From positions 1-64,000 of the forward strand of contig CAISEB010000049.1 of assembly GCA_903884235.1 (NCBI GenBank): a stretch of 64,000 bases of DNA. Reading direction: 5' to 3'. Every line of letters begins with the position of its first letter. The first letter of the stretch is position 1. The notes beneath the pieces were generated by a model. It searched no databases. It was not told where the DNA came from and worked only from the letters and a program-made list of their open reading frames with translations. The position numbers were made by a program, and so were the translations under genes. The stretch is from an uncultured Pseudomonadota bacterium (lineage in GTDB: Bacteria; Pseudomonadota; Gammaproteobacteria; Steroidobacterales; Steroidobacteraceae). Positions 35,433 to 44,429 of this stretch are shown here, piece after piece.

Positions 35433-35787
35433 GTTCGAACTCCTCGGGCGCCTCGGTGCGATCACTCGACGCGCGCTCCGCAGCCTCGTTCTCGCCTTCG
35501 TGCTCGTCTTCGGGCTCGTCGTCGTCGTCCACCGTTCCCGTGGAACGGAGCGGCTCGGTGTATTCCCGTGGAACCGCGACGGGAAGTTCCGCGGCGATGT
35601 CGCCCGGTGCGCGCGGATGCGCGCCACGGGCCCGTCGGTGGGCAGTGCTTCGTTGTTTCATGGGCACGATGTTACCGGCTCTGTTGAGTTCGTCCGTACG
35701 CCAGCCCACGGCTTCGCGGACCAGGATGTCGATTCGACTCTGCCGGCCGCCGGACTGGAATCTCGGGGTTGGTGCCCGGGTGATCAT
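35410..35787 (-). CDS. Small hypothetical protein with acidic C-terminus
   Basis: A possible 125-residue protein whose ATG (35787) overlaps the TGA of the preceding small gene (ATGA). A second ATG at 35661 would give 83 residues. The N-terminal half is basic (QSGGRQSRIDILVREAVGW). The C-terminal ~45 residues are very acidic (VDDDDEPEDEHEGENEAAE) and would be intrinsically disordered. No family is recognised. The coupling overlaps on both sides are the main support that it is real. Confidence 0.5.
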   Translation of the reverse strand: MITRAPTPRFQSGGRQSRIDILVREAVGWRTDELNRAGNIVPMKQRSTAHRRARGAHPRAPGDIAAELPVAVPREYTEPLRSTGTVDDDDEPEDEHEGENEAAERASSDRTEAPEEFERDDEDRP

Positions 35788-36032
35788 GGTGCGATCTCCA
35801 CGAAGTTCATCTTCCGCTCGCTTCCGAGCACGGACCATTCGCAGCGAAGGCGGTAGCCATCCTTGGCATGCACTTCGGACCAGCCGGCGGCTCCGTGAAA
35901 CCGATCTCCCTCATGCTCCTGGTCCCGCGCGGCACCGCCGTGGCGCGCCAGGAATCCACGCACTCGCTCCTCGCCGTCAATCGTCACCACGGTCGGTATG
36001 GGCGACGAGAAGTTGACGCGTTCATCGGTCAT
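35784..36032 (-). CDS. Small hypothetical protein
   Basis: An 82-residue protein starting at ATG 36032. It reads as a compact soluble domain (VNFSSPIPTVVTIDGEERV, then YRLRCEWSVLG and MNFVEIAP) without Cys, signal peptide or membrane segment. No family is recognised. It is the first gene of a three-gene overlapping set on the reverse strand that ends with the eRF1-like protein, so the three probably act together, perhaps under stress. Confidence 0.6.
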   Translation of the reverse strand: MTDERVNFSSPIPTVVTIDGEERVRGFLARHGGAARDQEHEGDRFHGAAGWSEVHAKDGYRLRCEWSVLGSERKMNFVEIAP

Positions 36033-36204
36033 GTCCGGCCGCTCCTGTCGCAACGTTCAGGCCACGACTCTATTGGAAACATGCGCTTCGTTCGGTTGGG
36101 TGAAGCACCCACGCGTTGCACGAACTATGTACGGGATCGCACCGAGCATGTGTCCGGCGAGGGGGTAGCTTGGACGCAGATCGCTTTCGTCACGAGGAGC
36201 CCGG

Positions 36205-36780
36205 GTGCGCAACACGACAGCCGAAATCGGGTACCGCGCGGGTGCCGCCCGGCACGATCTACACGCGGCCGTGACGGTCGAGGATCACCGTCGTGGCGCG
36301 ATGCGGCCCCGGGTGACGGTCGTCGAGTACGGCGACTTCGCATCGCCCGCGTGTCGCGCCGCCGAACCTGCGGTCCGCCTGCTGCTGGCGAGCTACCCGG
36401 ACACCGTGCAACTCGTCTTCCGCCACTTCCCGGTCGAGTACGCCAACCCGCTCGCGATGACGGCCGCAGAGGCGACCGAGGCGGCCGCCGCACAAGGGAA
36501 ATTCTGGGAGATGCACGACCTGCTTCTCGAGGAGGGCGCGTCGCTGGCCCGCACGTCTCTCGAACTCGCGGCGCGCAGGATCGGCCTGGACGTCGTCCGG
36601 TTCAATGCGTCGATGGGGGGCGAAAGCGCCCGGCAACGCGTTCTTGAACATCGCGTGGAGGCGATCCGGAGCCACATTCGGGCCTCGCCAGAATTCTTCG
36701 TGAATGGCGCCGTGTGCGACGTGACGTTCGGGCTCGCGCAGCTGGAGTGCGCCGTCCGCGCCGCCCTGCAGGGCGATTGA
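36205..36780 (+). CDS. DsbA-like thioredoxin-fold protein with SPAC active site
   Basis: A 191-residue protein starting at GTG 36205, with a good ribosome site GAGGAG at 36194-36199. VTVVEYGDFASPACRAAEP (residues ~37-55) matches the strand and active-site turn of the DsbA/DsbG-like thioredoxin fold, but the first Cys of CxxC is Ser47 (SPAC, Cys50 kept). Further family features are LVFRHFPVEYANPLAM, QGKFWEMHDLL and the cis-Pro loop ASPEFFVNG. With no signal peptide and one Cys, it is unlikely to be a standard oxidase. A glutathione- or bacillithiol-type transfer role, or a structural role, is possible. Confidence 0.8.
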   Translation: MRNTTAEIGYRAGAARHDLHAAVTVEDHRRGAMRPRVTVVEYGDFASPACRAAEPAVRLLLASYPDTVQLVFRHFPVEYANPLAMTAAEATEAAAAQGKFWEMHDLLLEEGASLARTSLELAARRIGLDVVRFNASMGGESARQRVLEHRVEAIRSHIRASPEFFVNGAVCDVTFGLAQLECAVRAALQGD

Positions 36781-37118
36781 GGACACCATCGCCCCGATTC
36801 GGCAGTCCGGACTCGGCATCGCACGATCCGGATGTCGAGGGGCCGTCGCCTCGAGTTCCACAGTCCACGCGGGCCCGCATCGCCCAGTCCGGCCCGATCT
36901 CGAAAGCGGCAGGATCCGGCCAATCCGTTGAGCGTGCGCTGACCGCGCACGTGCGTGGAGGCCGCTGAGCCCGGATTTCCGCGCAGCCACGCGCCACCCC
37001 GACCCGCGGCCCGTGCCGACCCTGTCGTACAGGACAGGCTTTGCAAATCATAACAATCTATATCGTCTCGTTCGTTATGATTCCCGGTCTGCGTGGCCTG
37101 CTTGCAAGGACCCGATCC
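36781..37118. other. Intergenic region before the marR-RND operon
   Basis: 338 bases. CCTGTC and GACAGG (37021-37038) form a small hairpin, followed by the AT-rich inverted repeat described separately. The first 230 bases show no gene or signal. Confidence 0.4.
37046..37082. promoter_or_regulatory. Candidate MarR operator: 9-bp inverted repeat
   Basis: AATCATAAC (37046-37054) and GTTATGATT (37074-37082) are perfect inverted copies 19 bases apart. They lie in the only AT-rich stretch of the region, just before the MarR gene. The arms are farther apart than in most MarR sites (which are near-continuous palindromes), so two regulator dimers or a looped site are possible. Autoregulation of the efflux operon is inferred. 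Confidence 0.55.
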
Positions 37119-37637
37119 GTGACCCGCCTGCGAACCTTCGGGTTCCTGCTCAAGGACATCAGCCGCCGCTATGTCCACCGCTTCGAGGAACGCGCCCGCT
37201 CGCTCGGCCTGACGCTGCCGCAGTGCCGCGTGCTCGTGCAGCTCTCGAAGCAGGAGGGCATCAGCCAGGCCGAGCTCGCAGGACTCGTGGACCTGGAACC
37301 CATGACGCTGGTGCGCGTGCTCGACCGCATGGAGGCCGACGGATGGCTCGAGCGGCGCAGCGATCCGGCGGATCGGCGCGCCCGCTGCCTCTACCTGACT
37401 GCGGCGGGCCGACCCCTCGTGGCGGACGTCTGGACTCTCGTGGACCTGACGCGCTCGGAAAGCGTCGCGGGCCTCTCGCCGGCAGAAACCGAGCAGTTCA
37501 TCGGCTTCATGGAAGCCATCCACGCCAACCTCACGGCGGTCGAGCCGATCCGCGTACCGGAGCCGGCCGACCAGGATGGCGCGCCTGTCCGTCCACCCAC
37601 CGTGGCGCGACCCCCGCGTCGCGGGACCCGGACCTGA
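37119..37637 (+). CDS. MarR family transcriptional regulator
   Basis: A 172-residue regulator. The GTG at 37119 is preferred because AAGGA lies 8 bases before it; the frame is open to 37041. The winged helix-turn-helix is clear: LTLPQCRVLVQLSKQEGISQAELA, then LEPMTLVRVLDRMEADGWLERRSDPADRRAR. A Pro/Arg-rich tail follows. It is 39 bases upstream of an RND efflux gene, so it is most likely the local repressor, released by a small aromatic or drug-like ligand. Confidence 0.92.
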   Translation: MTRLRTFGFLLKDISRRYVHRFEERARSLGLTLPQCRVLVQLSKQEGISQAELAGLVDLEPMTLVRVLDRMEADGWLERRSDPADRRARCLYLTAAGRPLVADVWTLVDLTRSESVAGLSPAETEQFIGFMEAIHANLTAVEPIRVPEPADQDGAPVRPPTVARPPRRGTRT

Positions 37638-37676
37638 GCCGTGACTGTCGCCCCGCGCACCTAGAGCACACCCGCC

Positions 37677-40600
37677 ATGTGGATCGTCCGAATCGCACTG
37701 CAGCGCCCCTACACGTTCATCGTGATGGCGATCATGATCCTGCTGATGGGGGCGTTCTCGATCGCGCGCACCGCGGTCGACATCTTCCCGAACATCAACA
37801 TCCCGATCGTGGCCGCGATCTGGAGCTACGGCGGCCTGCAGCCGGACGAGATGTCGACCCGCATCGTGCTGCAGGCCGAGCGGTCGGCGCAGACGACAGT
37901 CAACGACATCGAACACAGCGAATCCCAGTCGCTGACCGGCATCTCGATCATCAAGTTCTTCTTCCAGCCGACCGCAAAGGAAGAGCTGTCGTACTCGCAG
38001 GTGACTGGCGTGAGCCAGTCGATGCTGCGCTTCATGCCACCGGGCACGACGCCGCCGTTCATCCTCGCGTTCAACGCCTCGACCGTGCCGATCATGCAGC
38101 TCGCGCTGTCGAGCGACGAGCTATCCGAGGCGGAGCTCTTCGACCTGTCGCAGTCTGTGGTCCGCCCCGCACTGTCGACCGTCGCCGGCGCGGCGACGCC
38201 GTGGCCCTACGGCGGCAAGCAGCGCCAGGTGCAGGTGGACCTCGATCCCGCGGCGCTCCGGGCGCACAATCTGTCCGGCAACGACGTCGTCAGCGCGATC
38301 GGCGCCGAGAACCTGATCCTGCCGGCCGGCACGCAGAAGATCGGCGACACCGAGTTCTTCGTCGGGATCAACGCCAGCCCGCTGCGCATCGACGACCTCA
38401 ACAACATCCCCGTCGTCAACCGCAATGGCAACCTCATCTACGTACGAGACGTCGCGCACGTCCGCGACGGCTCCCCGCCGCAGACCAACATCGCACGACG
38501 CGAAGGCCGCCGCGCGGTGGTCATGAGCGTCATGAAGACCGGCGCTGCCTCGACGCTCGAAGTCATCAACGGCATCAAGCAGCGACTGCCGCAGGTCCGC
38601 GCAGCGGCGCCCCCGAGCATGAAGATCGAGCCGCTCGGCGACCAGTCGCTGTTCGTGCGCGCCGCCGTCGATGGCGTCGTGCGCGAGGCGGTGATCGCCG
38701 CGGCGCTGACCGGACTCATGATCCTGCTGTTCCTCGGCAGCTGGCGCAGCACGCTGATCATCTCGGTATCGATCCCGCTATCCATCCTCGCCTCGATCGG
38801 CGCGCTGTCCGCGCTGGGCGAGACGATCAACATCATGACCCTCGGCGGGCTCGCGCTCGCGGTCGGCATCCTCGTCGACGACGCGACCGTCACGATCGAG
38901 AACATCAACTGGCATCTCGAGCACGGCGCGACCGTCGAGCAGGCGATCCTCGATGGCGCCGAGCAGATCGCACTCCCGGCGCTCGTCTCGACGCTCGCGA
39001 TCTGCATCGTGTTCATCCCGATGTTCCTGCTGGGCGGGATCGCCAAGTACCTGTTCGTGCCGCTCGCCGAGGCGGTCGTGTTCGCGATGCTCGCCTCGTA
39101 CGTGCTGTCGCGGACGCTCGTACCGACCCTCGCCAAATATTGGCTCGAGCCGCACCACAGCCACGCTGACGTGCCCTCGCCCCGCCCCCTCAAGCGCCTG
39201 CAGCTGCGCTTCGAGGCGCGCTTCCTGCGCATCCGGGCTGGCTACGAGGCACTCTTGACCCAGTCGCTCGCGCACGGCCGGCCGGTGGTCGTCGGCTTCT
39301 TCGCGGCAGCGGCCGCATCCGCCCTGCTCGCGTTCCCGCTCGGCCGCTGGCTGCCGGGGCTCGGGCAGGACTTCTTCCCGAACGTGGACTCCGGGCAGAT
39401 CAAGCTGCACCTGAGGGCACGCACCGGACTTCGGATCGAGGACACGGCCGCCCTGACGGACCAGGTCGAGGACGCGGTGCGCCAGGTGATCCCGGCCGAC
39501 GAAATCGCCAGCATCGTCGACAATGTCGGCCTCCCGTACAGCGGCATCAACCTCGCCTACAGCATCTCGGCGCCAGTCGGCCCTGGGGATGCGGACGTGT
39601 TCGTCACGCTGAAGGCCGATCATCGGCCGACCGCGAACTACGTGCGCGACCTGCGCCGCAGGTTGCCCGCAGCCTTCCCGTCGACGACGTTCATGTTCCT
39701 GCCGGCGGACATCGTCAGCCAGACCCTGAACTTCGGCCTGCCGAGCCCGATCGACGTGCAGGTGATCGGTTCGAACGTCGAGGCCAACCACGCGTTCACC
39801 AATGCATTGTTCCAGAAGCTCCGCGCCATCCCGGGTCTCGTCGACCTGCGGGTCCAGCAGGCCCGCGACTATCCGAAGATCGAGGTCGAGGTCGACCGCA
39901 ACAAGGCCCAGCTAGTCGGCCTCACGGAGCACGACGTCGCCGCCAACATGCTCGTGTCGCTCTCCGGCAGCGTGCAGACCGCACCCTCCTTCTGGATCGA
40001 TCCGAAGACCGGCACCCAGTACAGCGTCGGCACGCAGACGCCGCAGTACCGGCTCGACACGCCCAATGCACTCGCACTGACGCCGATCACGAACGGGATG
40101 GGCGGCCAGGCGCAGGTCCTCGCGAACCTGGCGACGTTCCGGCACGCCGTCGGACCGGCGGTCGTGAGCCACTACGACGCGTCCAATGTGTTCGACATCT
40201 ACGGCTCGGTGCAGGACACGGACCTTGGCTTCGTCGCACGCGAGGTCGATCGAGTCGTCGACGCGGCGCGGGCCGACCTGCCCCGCGGCACGCGCCTCGC
40301 TGTGCGCGGCCAGGTGCAGACGATGAAGAGTTCGTTCAATGGACTGCTGTTCGGCCTGCTCGCCGCGGTCGTGCTCGTCTACCTGCTGATCGTCGTCAAC
40401 TTCCAGTCGTGGACCGATCCCCTGATCGTCATCACCGCACTGCCCGTCGCGCTCGCCGGCATCGTCTGGATGCTGTTCCTGACGCACACGACGGTCAGCG
40501 TGCCGGCACTCACGGGCGCGATCATGTGCATGGGCGTCGCGACCGCCAACAGCGTGCTCGTCATCAGCTTCGCGCGGGAGCGTCTCAACGCCGGCATCGC

Positions 40601-40865
40601 GGCGGCCGGCGCCGCGCTCGAGGCCGGCGTGACGCGCTTCCGGCCGGTGCTGATGACCGCGCTGGCGATGATCATCGGAATGGTGCCGATGGCACTGGGG
40701 CTCGGCGACGGCGGCGAGCAGAACGCGCCGCTCGGCCGCGCCGTGATCGGCGGATTGCTGCTCGCGACGGTCGCGACGCTGTTCCTCGTGCCGACGATGT
40801 TCGCGCTGATTCACGGCTGGCGGGCCCGCCAAGCCAGCCACGGGCAGGGAGATCGAGATGAATGA
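37677..40865 (+). CDS. RND multidrug efflux permease (HAE1-like)
   Basis: A 1062-residue inner-membrane protein, full length, with the duplicated RND plan. The first helix lies at ~8-30 (IALQRPYTFIVMAIMILLMG), a large periplasmic loop follows with VDIFPNINIPIV, and the TM4 region has ALAVGILVDDATVTIENI with the proton-relay Asp pair. A second helix bundle from ~530 and a second periplasmic loop follow. The C-terminal part has GRAVIGGLLLATVATLFLVPTMFAL. It pumps drugs or metabolites out using the proton gradient. The adaptor gene overlaps its 3' end by 8 bases. Confidence 0.95.
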   Translation: MWIVRIALQRPYTFIVMAIMILLMGAFSIARTAVDIFPNINIPIVAAIWSYGGLQPDEMSTRIVLQAERSAQTTVNDIEHSESQSLTGISIIKFFFQPTAKEELSYSQVTGVSQSMLRFMPPGTTPPFILAFNASTVPIMQLALSSDELSEAELFDLSQSVVRPALSTVAGAATPWPYGGKQRQVQVDLDPAALRAHNLSGNDVVSAIGAENLILPAGTQKIGDTEFFVGINASPLRIDDLNNIPVVNRNGNLIYVRDVAHVRDGSPPQTNIARREGRRAVVMSVMKTGAASTLEVINGIKQRLPQVRAAAPPSMKIEPLGDQSLFVRAAVDGVVREAVIAAALTGLMILLFLGSWRSTLIISVSIPLSILASIGALSALGETINIMTLGGLALAVGILVDDATVTIENINWHLEHGATVEQAILDGAEQIALPALVSTLAICIVFIPMFLLGGIAKYLFVPLAEAVVFAMLASYVLSRTLVPTLAKYWLEPHHSHADVPSPRPLKRLQLRFEARFLRIRAGYEALLTQSLAHGRPVVVGFFAAAAASALLAFPLGRWLPGLGQDFFPNVDSGQIKLHLRARTGLRIEDTAALTDQVEDAVRQVIPADEIASIVDNVGLPYSGINLAYSISAPVGPGDADVFVTLKADHRPTANYVRDLRRRLPAAFPSTTFMFLPADIVSQTLNFGLPSPIDVQVIGSNVEANHAFTNALFQKLRAIPGLVDLRVQQARDYPKIEVEVDRNKAQLVGLTEHDVAANMLVSLSGSVQTAPSFWIDPKTGTQYSVGTQTPQYRLDTPNALALTPITNGMGGQAQVLANLATFRHAVGPAVVSHYDASNVFDIYGSVQDTDLGFVAREVDRVVDAARADLPRGTRLAVRGQVQTMKSSFNGLLFGLLAAVVLVYLLIVVNFQSWTDPLIVITALPVALAGIVWMLFLTHTTVSVPALTGAIMCMGVATANSVLVISFARERLNAGIAAAGAALEAGVTRFRPVLMTALAMIIGMVPMALGLGDGGEQNAPLGRAVIGGLLLATVATLFLVPTMFALIHGWRARQASHGQGDRDE

Positions 40866-42039
40866 CCCGACGGGACCTGAGACCGGCGCCTTGCCGCGCC
40901 CGGTGCGACGCTGGCCGTACGCGGGCGTCGTGCTCATCGCGCTGCTCGCACTCTGGGGGATCGCGAGCCGCGTGCTCGACCACCGCGCGCTCGCTCGCGA
41001 GGCGGACATCGCTGCCGTACCGTCCGTCGCAGTCCGGGTGCCGGACCATGCGGAGGCCGCCGAGAGCCTAGTGCTGCCGGCGACGGTGATGCCCTACGTC
41101 GAGGCCCCGATCTACGCGCGGACCAGCGGCTACCTGCGCGCCTGGCATGCCGATCTCGGGTCACGGGTGAAGAAGGGCCAGCTGCTCGCGGAGATCGACG
41201 CCCCTGAGATCGACCAGCAGCTCCGCCAGGCGACCGCGGACCTCGCACTGGCCGAGGCCAATGCCGAGCTCGCCCGCACCACCAACGAGCGCTGGAAGGA
41301 CCTGCTGCGCACCAGTTCCGTGTCCCAGCAGGACGCGGACGCCAAGGCCGGCGATGCCTTGGCGAAGCGTGCGGCCGTCGACTCGGCACGTGCGAACCTC
41401 GCCCGGCTGCGCGAGCTGGAATCGTTCAAGCGGGTCGTTGCCCCGTTCGATGGGGTCGTGATCCAGCGCAGCACGGATGTCGGGGCCCTCATCAATGCCG
41501 GCCAGAGTGCCGGCTCCGCACTGTTCCAGCTCGCGGACACCCGGCGACTGCGGGTGTACGTGCAGGTGCCGGAGCCGTACGCGCCCCTCGTGAAGGCCGG
41601 GCTCGAGGCCGATGTCGTCGTCGCCGGCGGCAGTGCGGCCGGGTTCCCTGCGAAGGTCGTCCGCACCGCCGATGCGCTCGATGCGGGCCTGCGCACGCTG
41701 CAGGTGGAACTCGAGATCGCCCGCGGCGCGGACCTGCCGCTGTCCGGCGCGTACGCGGAGGCGCATTTCCACCTGAGGCCGGACGCGCAGGGGCTGCGCG
41801 TCCCGATCAATGCGCTGCTCTTCCACGGCGCCGGCCTGCAGGTGGCCACGGTCGTGGCGGGCGACAAGGTGCACCTGAAGTCGTTCGTCGCCGGACGCGA
41901 CTTCGGCACCGCGATCGAAGCGGTGTCCGGTCTCGAGGCCAGCGATCGCATCATCATCAATCCGCCGGATTCCATCGCCGAGGGCATGGCGGTGCGCGTG
42001 GTCGCACCCGCCGCCAAGGCGCCGAAGGCAACGCCGTGA
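40858..42039 (+). CDS. RND periplasmic adaptor protein (MFP)
   Basis: A 393-residue membrane-fusion protein. One N-terminal membrane helix (WPYAGVVLIALLALWGIASRVL) is followed by PYVEAPIYARTSGYLRAWHADLGSRVKKGQLLAEID (first lipoyl half), a helical hairpin (~115-180), RVVAPFDGVVIQRSTDVG (second half) and beta-barrel domains. It bridges the RND pump and the NodT channel. The gene order permease-adaptor-channel differs from the more common adaptor-first order. The NodT gene starts within its stop codon (GTGA). Confidence 0.93.
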   Translation: MNDPTGPETGALPRPVRRWPYAGVVLIALLALWGIASRVLDHRALAREADIAAVPSVAVRVPDHAEAAESLVLPATVMPYVEAPIYARTSGYLRAWHADLGSRVKKGQLLAEIDAPEIDQQLRQATADLALAEANAELARTTNERWKDLLRTSSVSQQDADAKAGDALAKRAAVDSARANLARLRELESFKRVVAPFDGVVIQRSTDVGALINAGQSAGSALFQLADTRRLRVYVQVPEPYAPLVKAGLEADVVVAGGSAAGFPAKVVRTADALDAGLRTLQVELEIARGADLPLSGAYAEAHFHLRPDAQGLRVPINALLFHGAGLQVATVVAGDKVHLKSFVAGRDFGTAIEAVSGLEASDRIIINPPDSIAEGMAVRVVAPAAKAPKATP

Positions 42040-43454
42040 CGATCCGGCACGCGTTCCTCGTCGGCCTCGCGACGGCGGCGACGGGCTGCACGCTCGCCCC
42101 TGCCTACCGTCCACCGTCGGTCGCACCGACCCCCACGGCATTCCACGAGGCGGGCGATTGGATCGAGGCGCATCCCGCGGATGACCAGAGCCGCCGGGAC
42201 TGGTGGCTCGCATTCGAGGATCCGGGCCTCGACGCGCTCGAGCAGCGGGCCGCCGCGGCGAACCAGGACCTGAAGTCGGCGTACGCGCGACTCGAGCAGG
42301 CGCGCGCGGCGACCCGGGTTGCCCGCGCGAGCCTCCTGCCGACCATCACAGTCGTGCCGTCCGCGACCCGCTACCGAACCTCGGCGAATTCCCCGGCCTA
42401 CTCGAGTGCGAGGCCGGCGGTCGCCAACGACTTCGTGCTGGACGCCGACGTCTCCTACGAGCTCGACCTGTGGGGCCGCGTGCGCAGCCTCGCGACCGCC
42501 GCGCGCGCGAACGAGCGCGCGTCCGCCGGTGACTACGCATCGTTCCGACTCGGCGTGCAGGCGGAGGTCGCAATCGACTACTTCGCGCTGCGCAGTGCCG
42601 ACACCCGTCAGGCGCTGCTCGAGCGGACCGTCGCCGACTATGGTCGTGCGGCAAAGCTGACGCGCAACCTGTACGAGGGCGGTGCCGCGGCACTCGGCGA
42701 CGCCGAGCAGGCGGAGGCGCAACTGCGCACGGCGGAGACCGAATCCGCCGACAACCAGCTGCGCCGCGCGCAACTCGAGCACGCGCTCGCGACCCTCGTC
42801 GGGGAGTCCGCCTCGACGTTTCACATGGATCCCGCGCCGCTCGCGGTCGGCGCGGCGCCGCCGCGCACGGAGCCCGGGCTGCCCTCGACGCTGCTCGAGC
42901 GACGTCCCGACGTCGCGGCGGCAGAGCGGCGCGTCGCGGCCGCCAACGCCAACATCGGCGCGGCACGCGCGGCGTACTTCCCGATGTTCAGTCTGGGCGG
43001 AGCGGTGGGCCGCGAGAGCACCTCGTCCTCGACCTGGATGACGGCCCCGAGCCGCCTCTGGTCAGCGGGCGCCTCGGCGGCATTCACGGTGTTCGACGCC
43101 GGACGACACCGGGCGCAGTCGACCGCGAGCCACGCGGCGTTCGACGATGCGGTCGCCAGCTACCGCGCAACCGTGCTGCGGGCGTACCAGGAAGTCGAGG
43201 ACGAACTGGCCGCGCTGCGCCAGCTCGCGCTCGAGGCGCAGCGCGAGGAGCAGGTCGTGCGTGCGACCGACGGCGTGCTGCGCCAGGCGCAGGCTCGCTA
43301 CGAGGCCGGGGCCGTGACGTACCTCGAGGTGGTGTCCGCCGAGCAGGCGGCCCTGGTCGCGAAGACCGCGGCCGACGACATCCAGCTGCGCCGCCTGACC
43401 GCCGCCGTCGCGCTGATCAAGGCGCTCGGCGGCGGCTGGACTCCGGCTGCCTGA
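42036..43454 (+). CDS. NodT-family outer-membrane efflux lipoprotein (RND partner)
   Basis: A 472-residue TolC-like protein with lipobox ATGC (Cys18), WIEAHPADDQSRRDWWLAFEDPGLDALE and two OEP repeats (ALLERTVADYGRAAKLT, then ERRPDVAAAERRVAAANANIGAARAAYFP). It is the exit duct of the RND pump. GTG at 42036 overlaps the adaptor stop, so all three pump genes are translationally linked. Confidence 0.93.
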   Translation: MTIRHAFLVGLATAATGCTLAPAYRPPSVAPTPTAFHEAGDWIEAHPADDQSRRDWWLAFEDPGLDALEQRAAAANQDLKSAYARLEQARAATRVARASLLPTITVVPSATRYRTSANSPAYSSARPAVANDFVLDADVSYELDLWGRVRSLATAARANERASAGDYASFRLGVQAEVAIDYFALRSADTRQALLERTVADYGRAAKLTRNLYEGGAAALGDAEQAEAQLRTAETESADNQLRRAQLEHALATLVGESASTFHMDPAPLAVGAAPPRTEPGLPSTLLERRPDVAAAERRVAAANANIGAARAAYFPMFSLGGAVGRESTSSSTWMTAPSRLWSAGASAAFTVFDAGRHRAQSTASHAAFDDAVASYRATVLRAYQEVEDELAALRQLALEAQREEQVVRATDGVLRQAQARYEAGAVTYLEVVSAEQAALVAKTAADDIQLRRLTAAVALIKALGGGWTPAA

Positions 43455-43531
43455 CGTCGCGGCCGTGACGCAGGTCCCGGGCGCGGCTGCGCCCACCTGC
43501 CCGGCCGTTCCGAGGGCCGTCGCCGCCTCGA

Positions 43532-44365
43532 CTACCGACCGTGTCCCGCGTGCAGTCGCGTCGGTTCCCGGGACCAGTACCCGGTGCGTCCGTAGTAGTC
43601 GAACATGCCGATCTCCTCCTCGCGGCTCACCATGACGGCCGGATCATAGGCCGGTGCGTCCCGGATCTGCTCGCGCGTGAGGCCGACGTAGACCTTGGAC
43701 TCGTCCCAGCTCACGTCGTCGATCCAGGTCGGCGCGACGAGGACGGAGTGCCCGAGCCACCAGTTGCTGGTGCTGACGATCAGGTAGCGGATCGCCCATG
43801 ATTCCTCGTCGACGAGCATCCCCTTCACGTGGCCGATGTCGCCGTCCGTGGCATGGACGTGATAGTCGATCACGGCCTTGCACGAGCGCAGATGGACGTC
43901 GTCCTTGGCGTGGCGGGCAGCGGCAGCGCGGGCATAGCCCCGATCGGCGGCCGGCAGGTTCGACTCGAGTCCGGACGAGAATCCGCCGAGGTCCGGTTGC
44001 ATCATGTAGGGATACAACCCGCCGCCCCACAGGCCGGCACCCTCCCAGTAGTACGGATACCCGTAGTACCCAAGCCACTGGATCTCGTGCTGGCGCGAAA
44101 CCGGGCGCTGGGTATCGACGTCGGGACTGTCGCGCACCTGCGCCATCGTCAACGACACCGGCAGCAGCTTTTCGTCCCAGCGGGGAATGCCAAGCGACAG
44201 CGGCGAGATCAGCACCCGTCGATCCAACAACCAGCTTCCCGTGTCGACGACGAGATAGCGAACGACCCACGAATCGTCGTCGAAGTAGAAGTCCGACACC
44301 TCGCCGATCTCGCCGTCGGTGGCGCGAATGGCGAAGCCATTCATGTCCTTGGTAGTGCGTAGCAC
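43532..44365 (-). CDS. Two-PRC-barrel domain protein
   Basis: A 277-residue cytoplasmic protein with two PRC-barrel domains, at about 1-75 (KDMNGFAIRATDGEIGEVSDFYFDD, VRYLVVDTGSW) and 155-235 (VIDYHVHATDGDIGHVKGMLVDEE, IRYLIVSTSNWW). A Tyr/Gly-rich linker lies between them (GYYGYPYYWEGAGLWGGGLYPYM). The photosynthetic reaction-centre H subunit shares this fold, but here the pattern is the stress-type protein found in many soil bacteria. The BON protein gene lies upstream on the same strand. Confidence 0.88.
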   Translation of the reverse strand: MLRTTKDMNGFAIRATDGEIGEVSDFYFDDDSWVVRYLVVDTGSWLLDRRVLISPLSLGIPRWDEKLLPVSLTMAQVRDSPDVDTQRPVSRQHEIQWLGYYGYPYYWEGAGLWGGGLYPYMMQPDLGGFSSGLESNLPAADRGYARAAAARHAKDDVHLRSCKAVIDYHVHATDGDIGHVKGMLVDEESWAIRYLIVSTSNWWLGHSVLVAPTWIDDVSWDESKVYVGLTREQIRDAPAYDPAVMVSREEEIGMFDYYGRTGYWSREPTRLHAGHGR

Positions 44366-44429
44366 AGCAGCATCTCCTGAACTTGGGAATTGGGTAGGAG
44401 TCGGTCTCTGGCGGAACGAAGCCGTCTGC

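Noticed and set aside
36259-37916. Long reverse-strand frames across the DsbA-like, MarR and RND genes
   Set aside because: These are typical high-GC shadow frames, low in complexity and crossing several genuine forward genes.
43532-44365. PRC-barrel protein as photosynthetic reaction-centre H subunit (because of the light genes upstream)
   Set aside because: It has two PRC domains, no membrane helix and a stress-type context with a triple-BON gene, so it is not PuhA.
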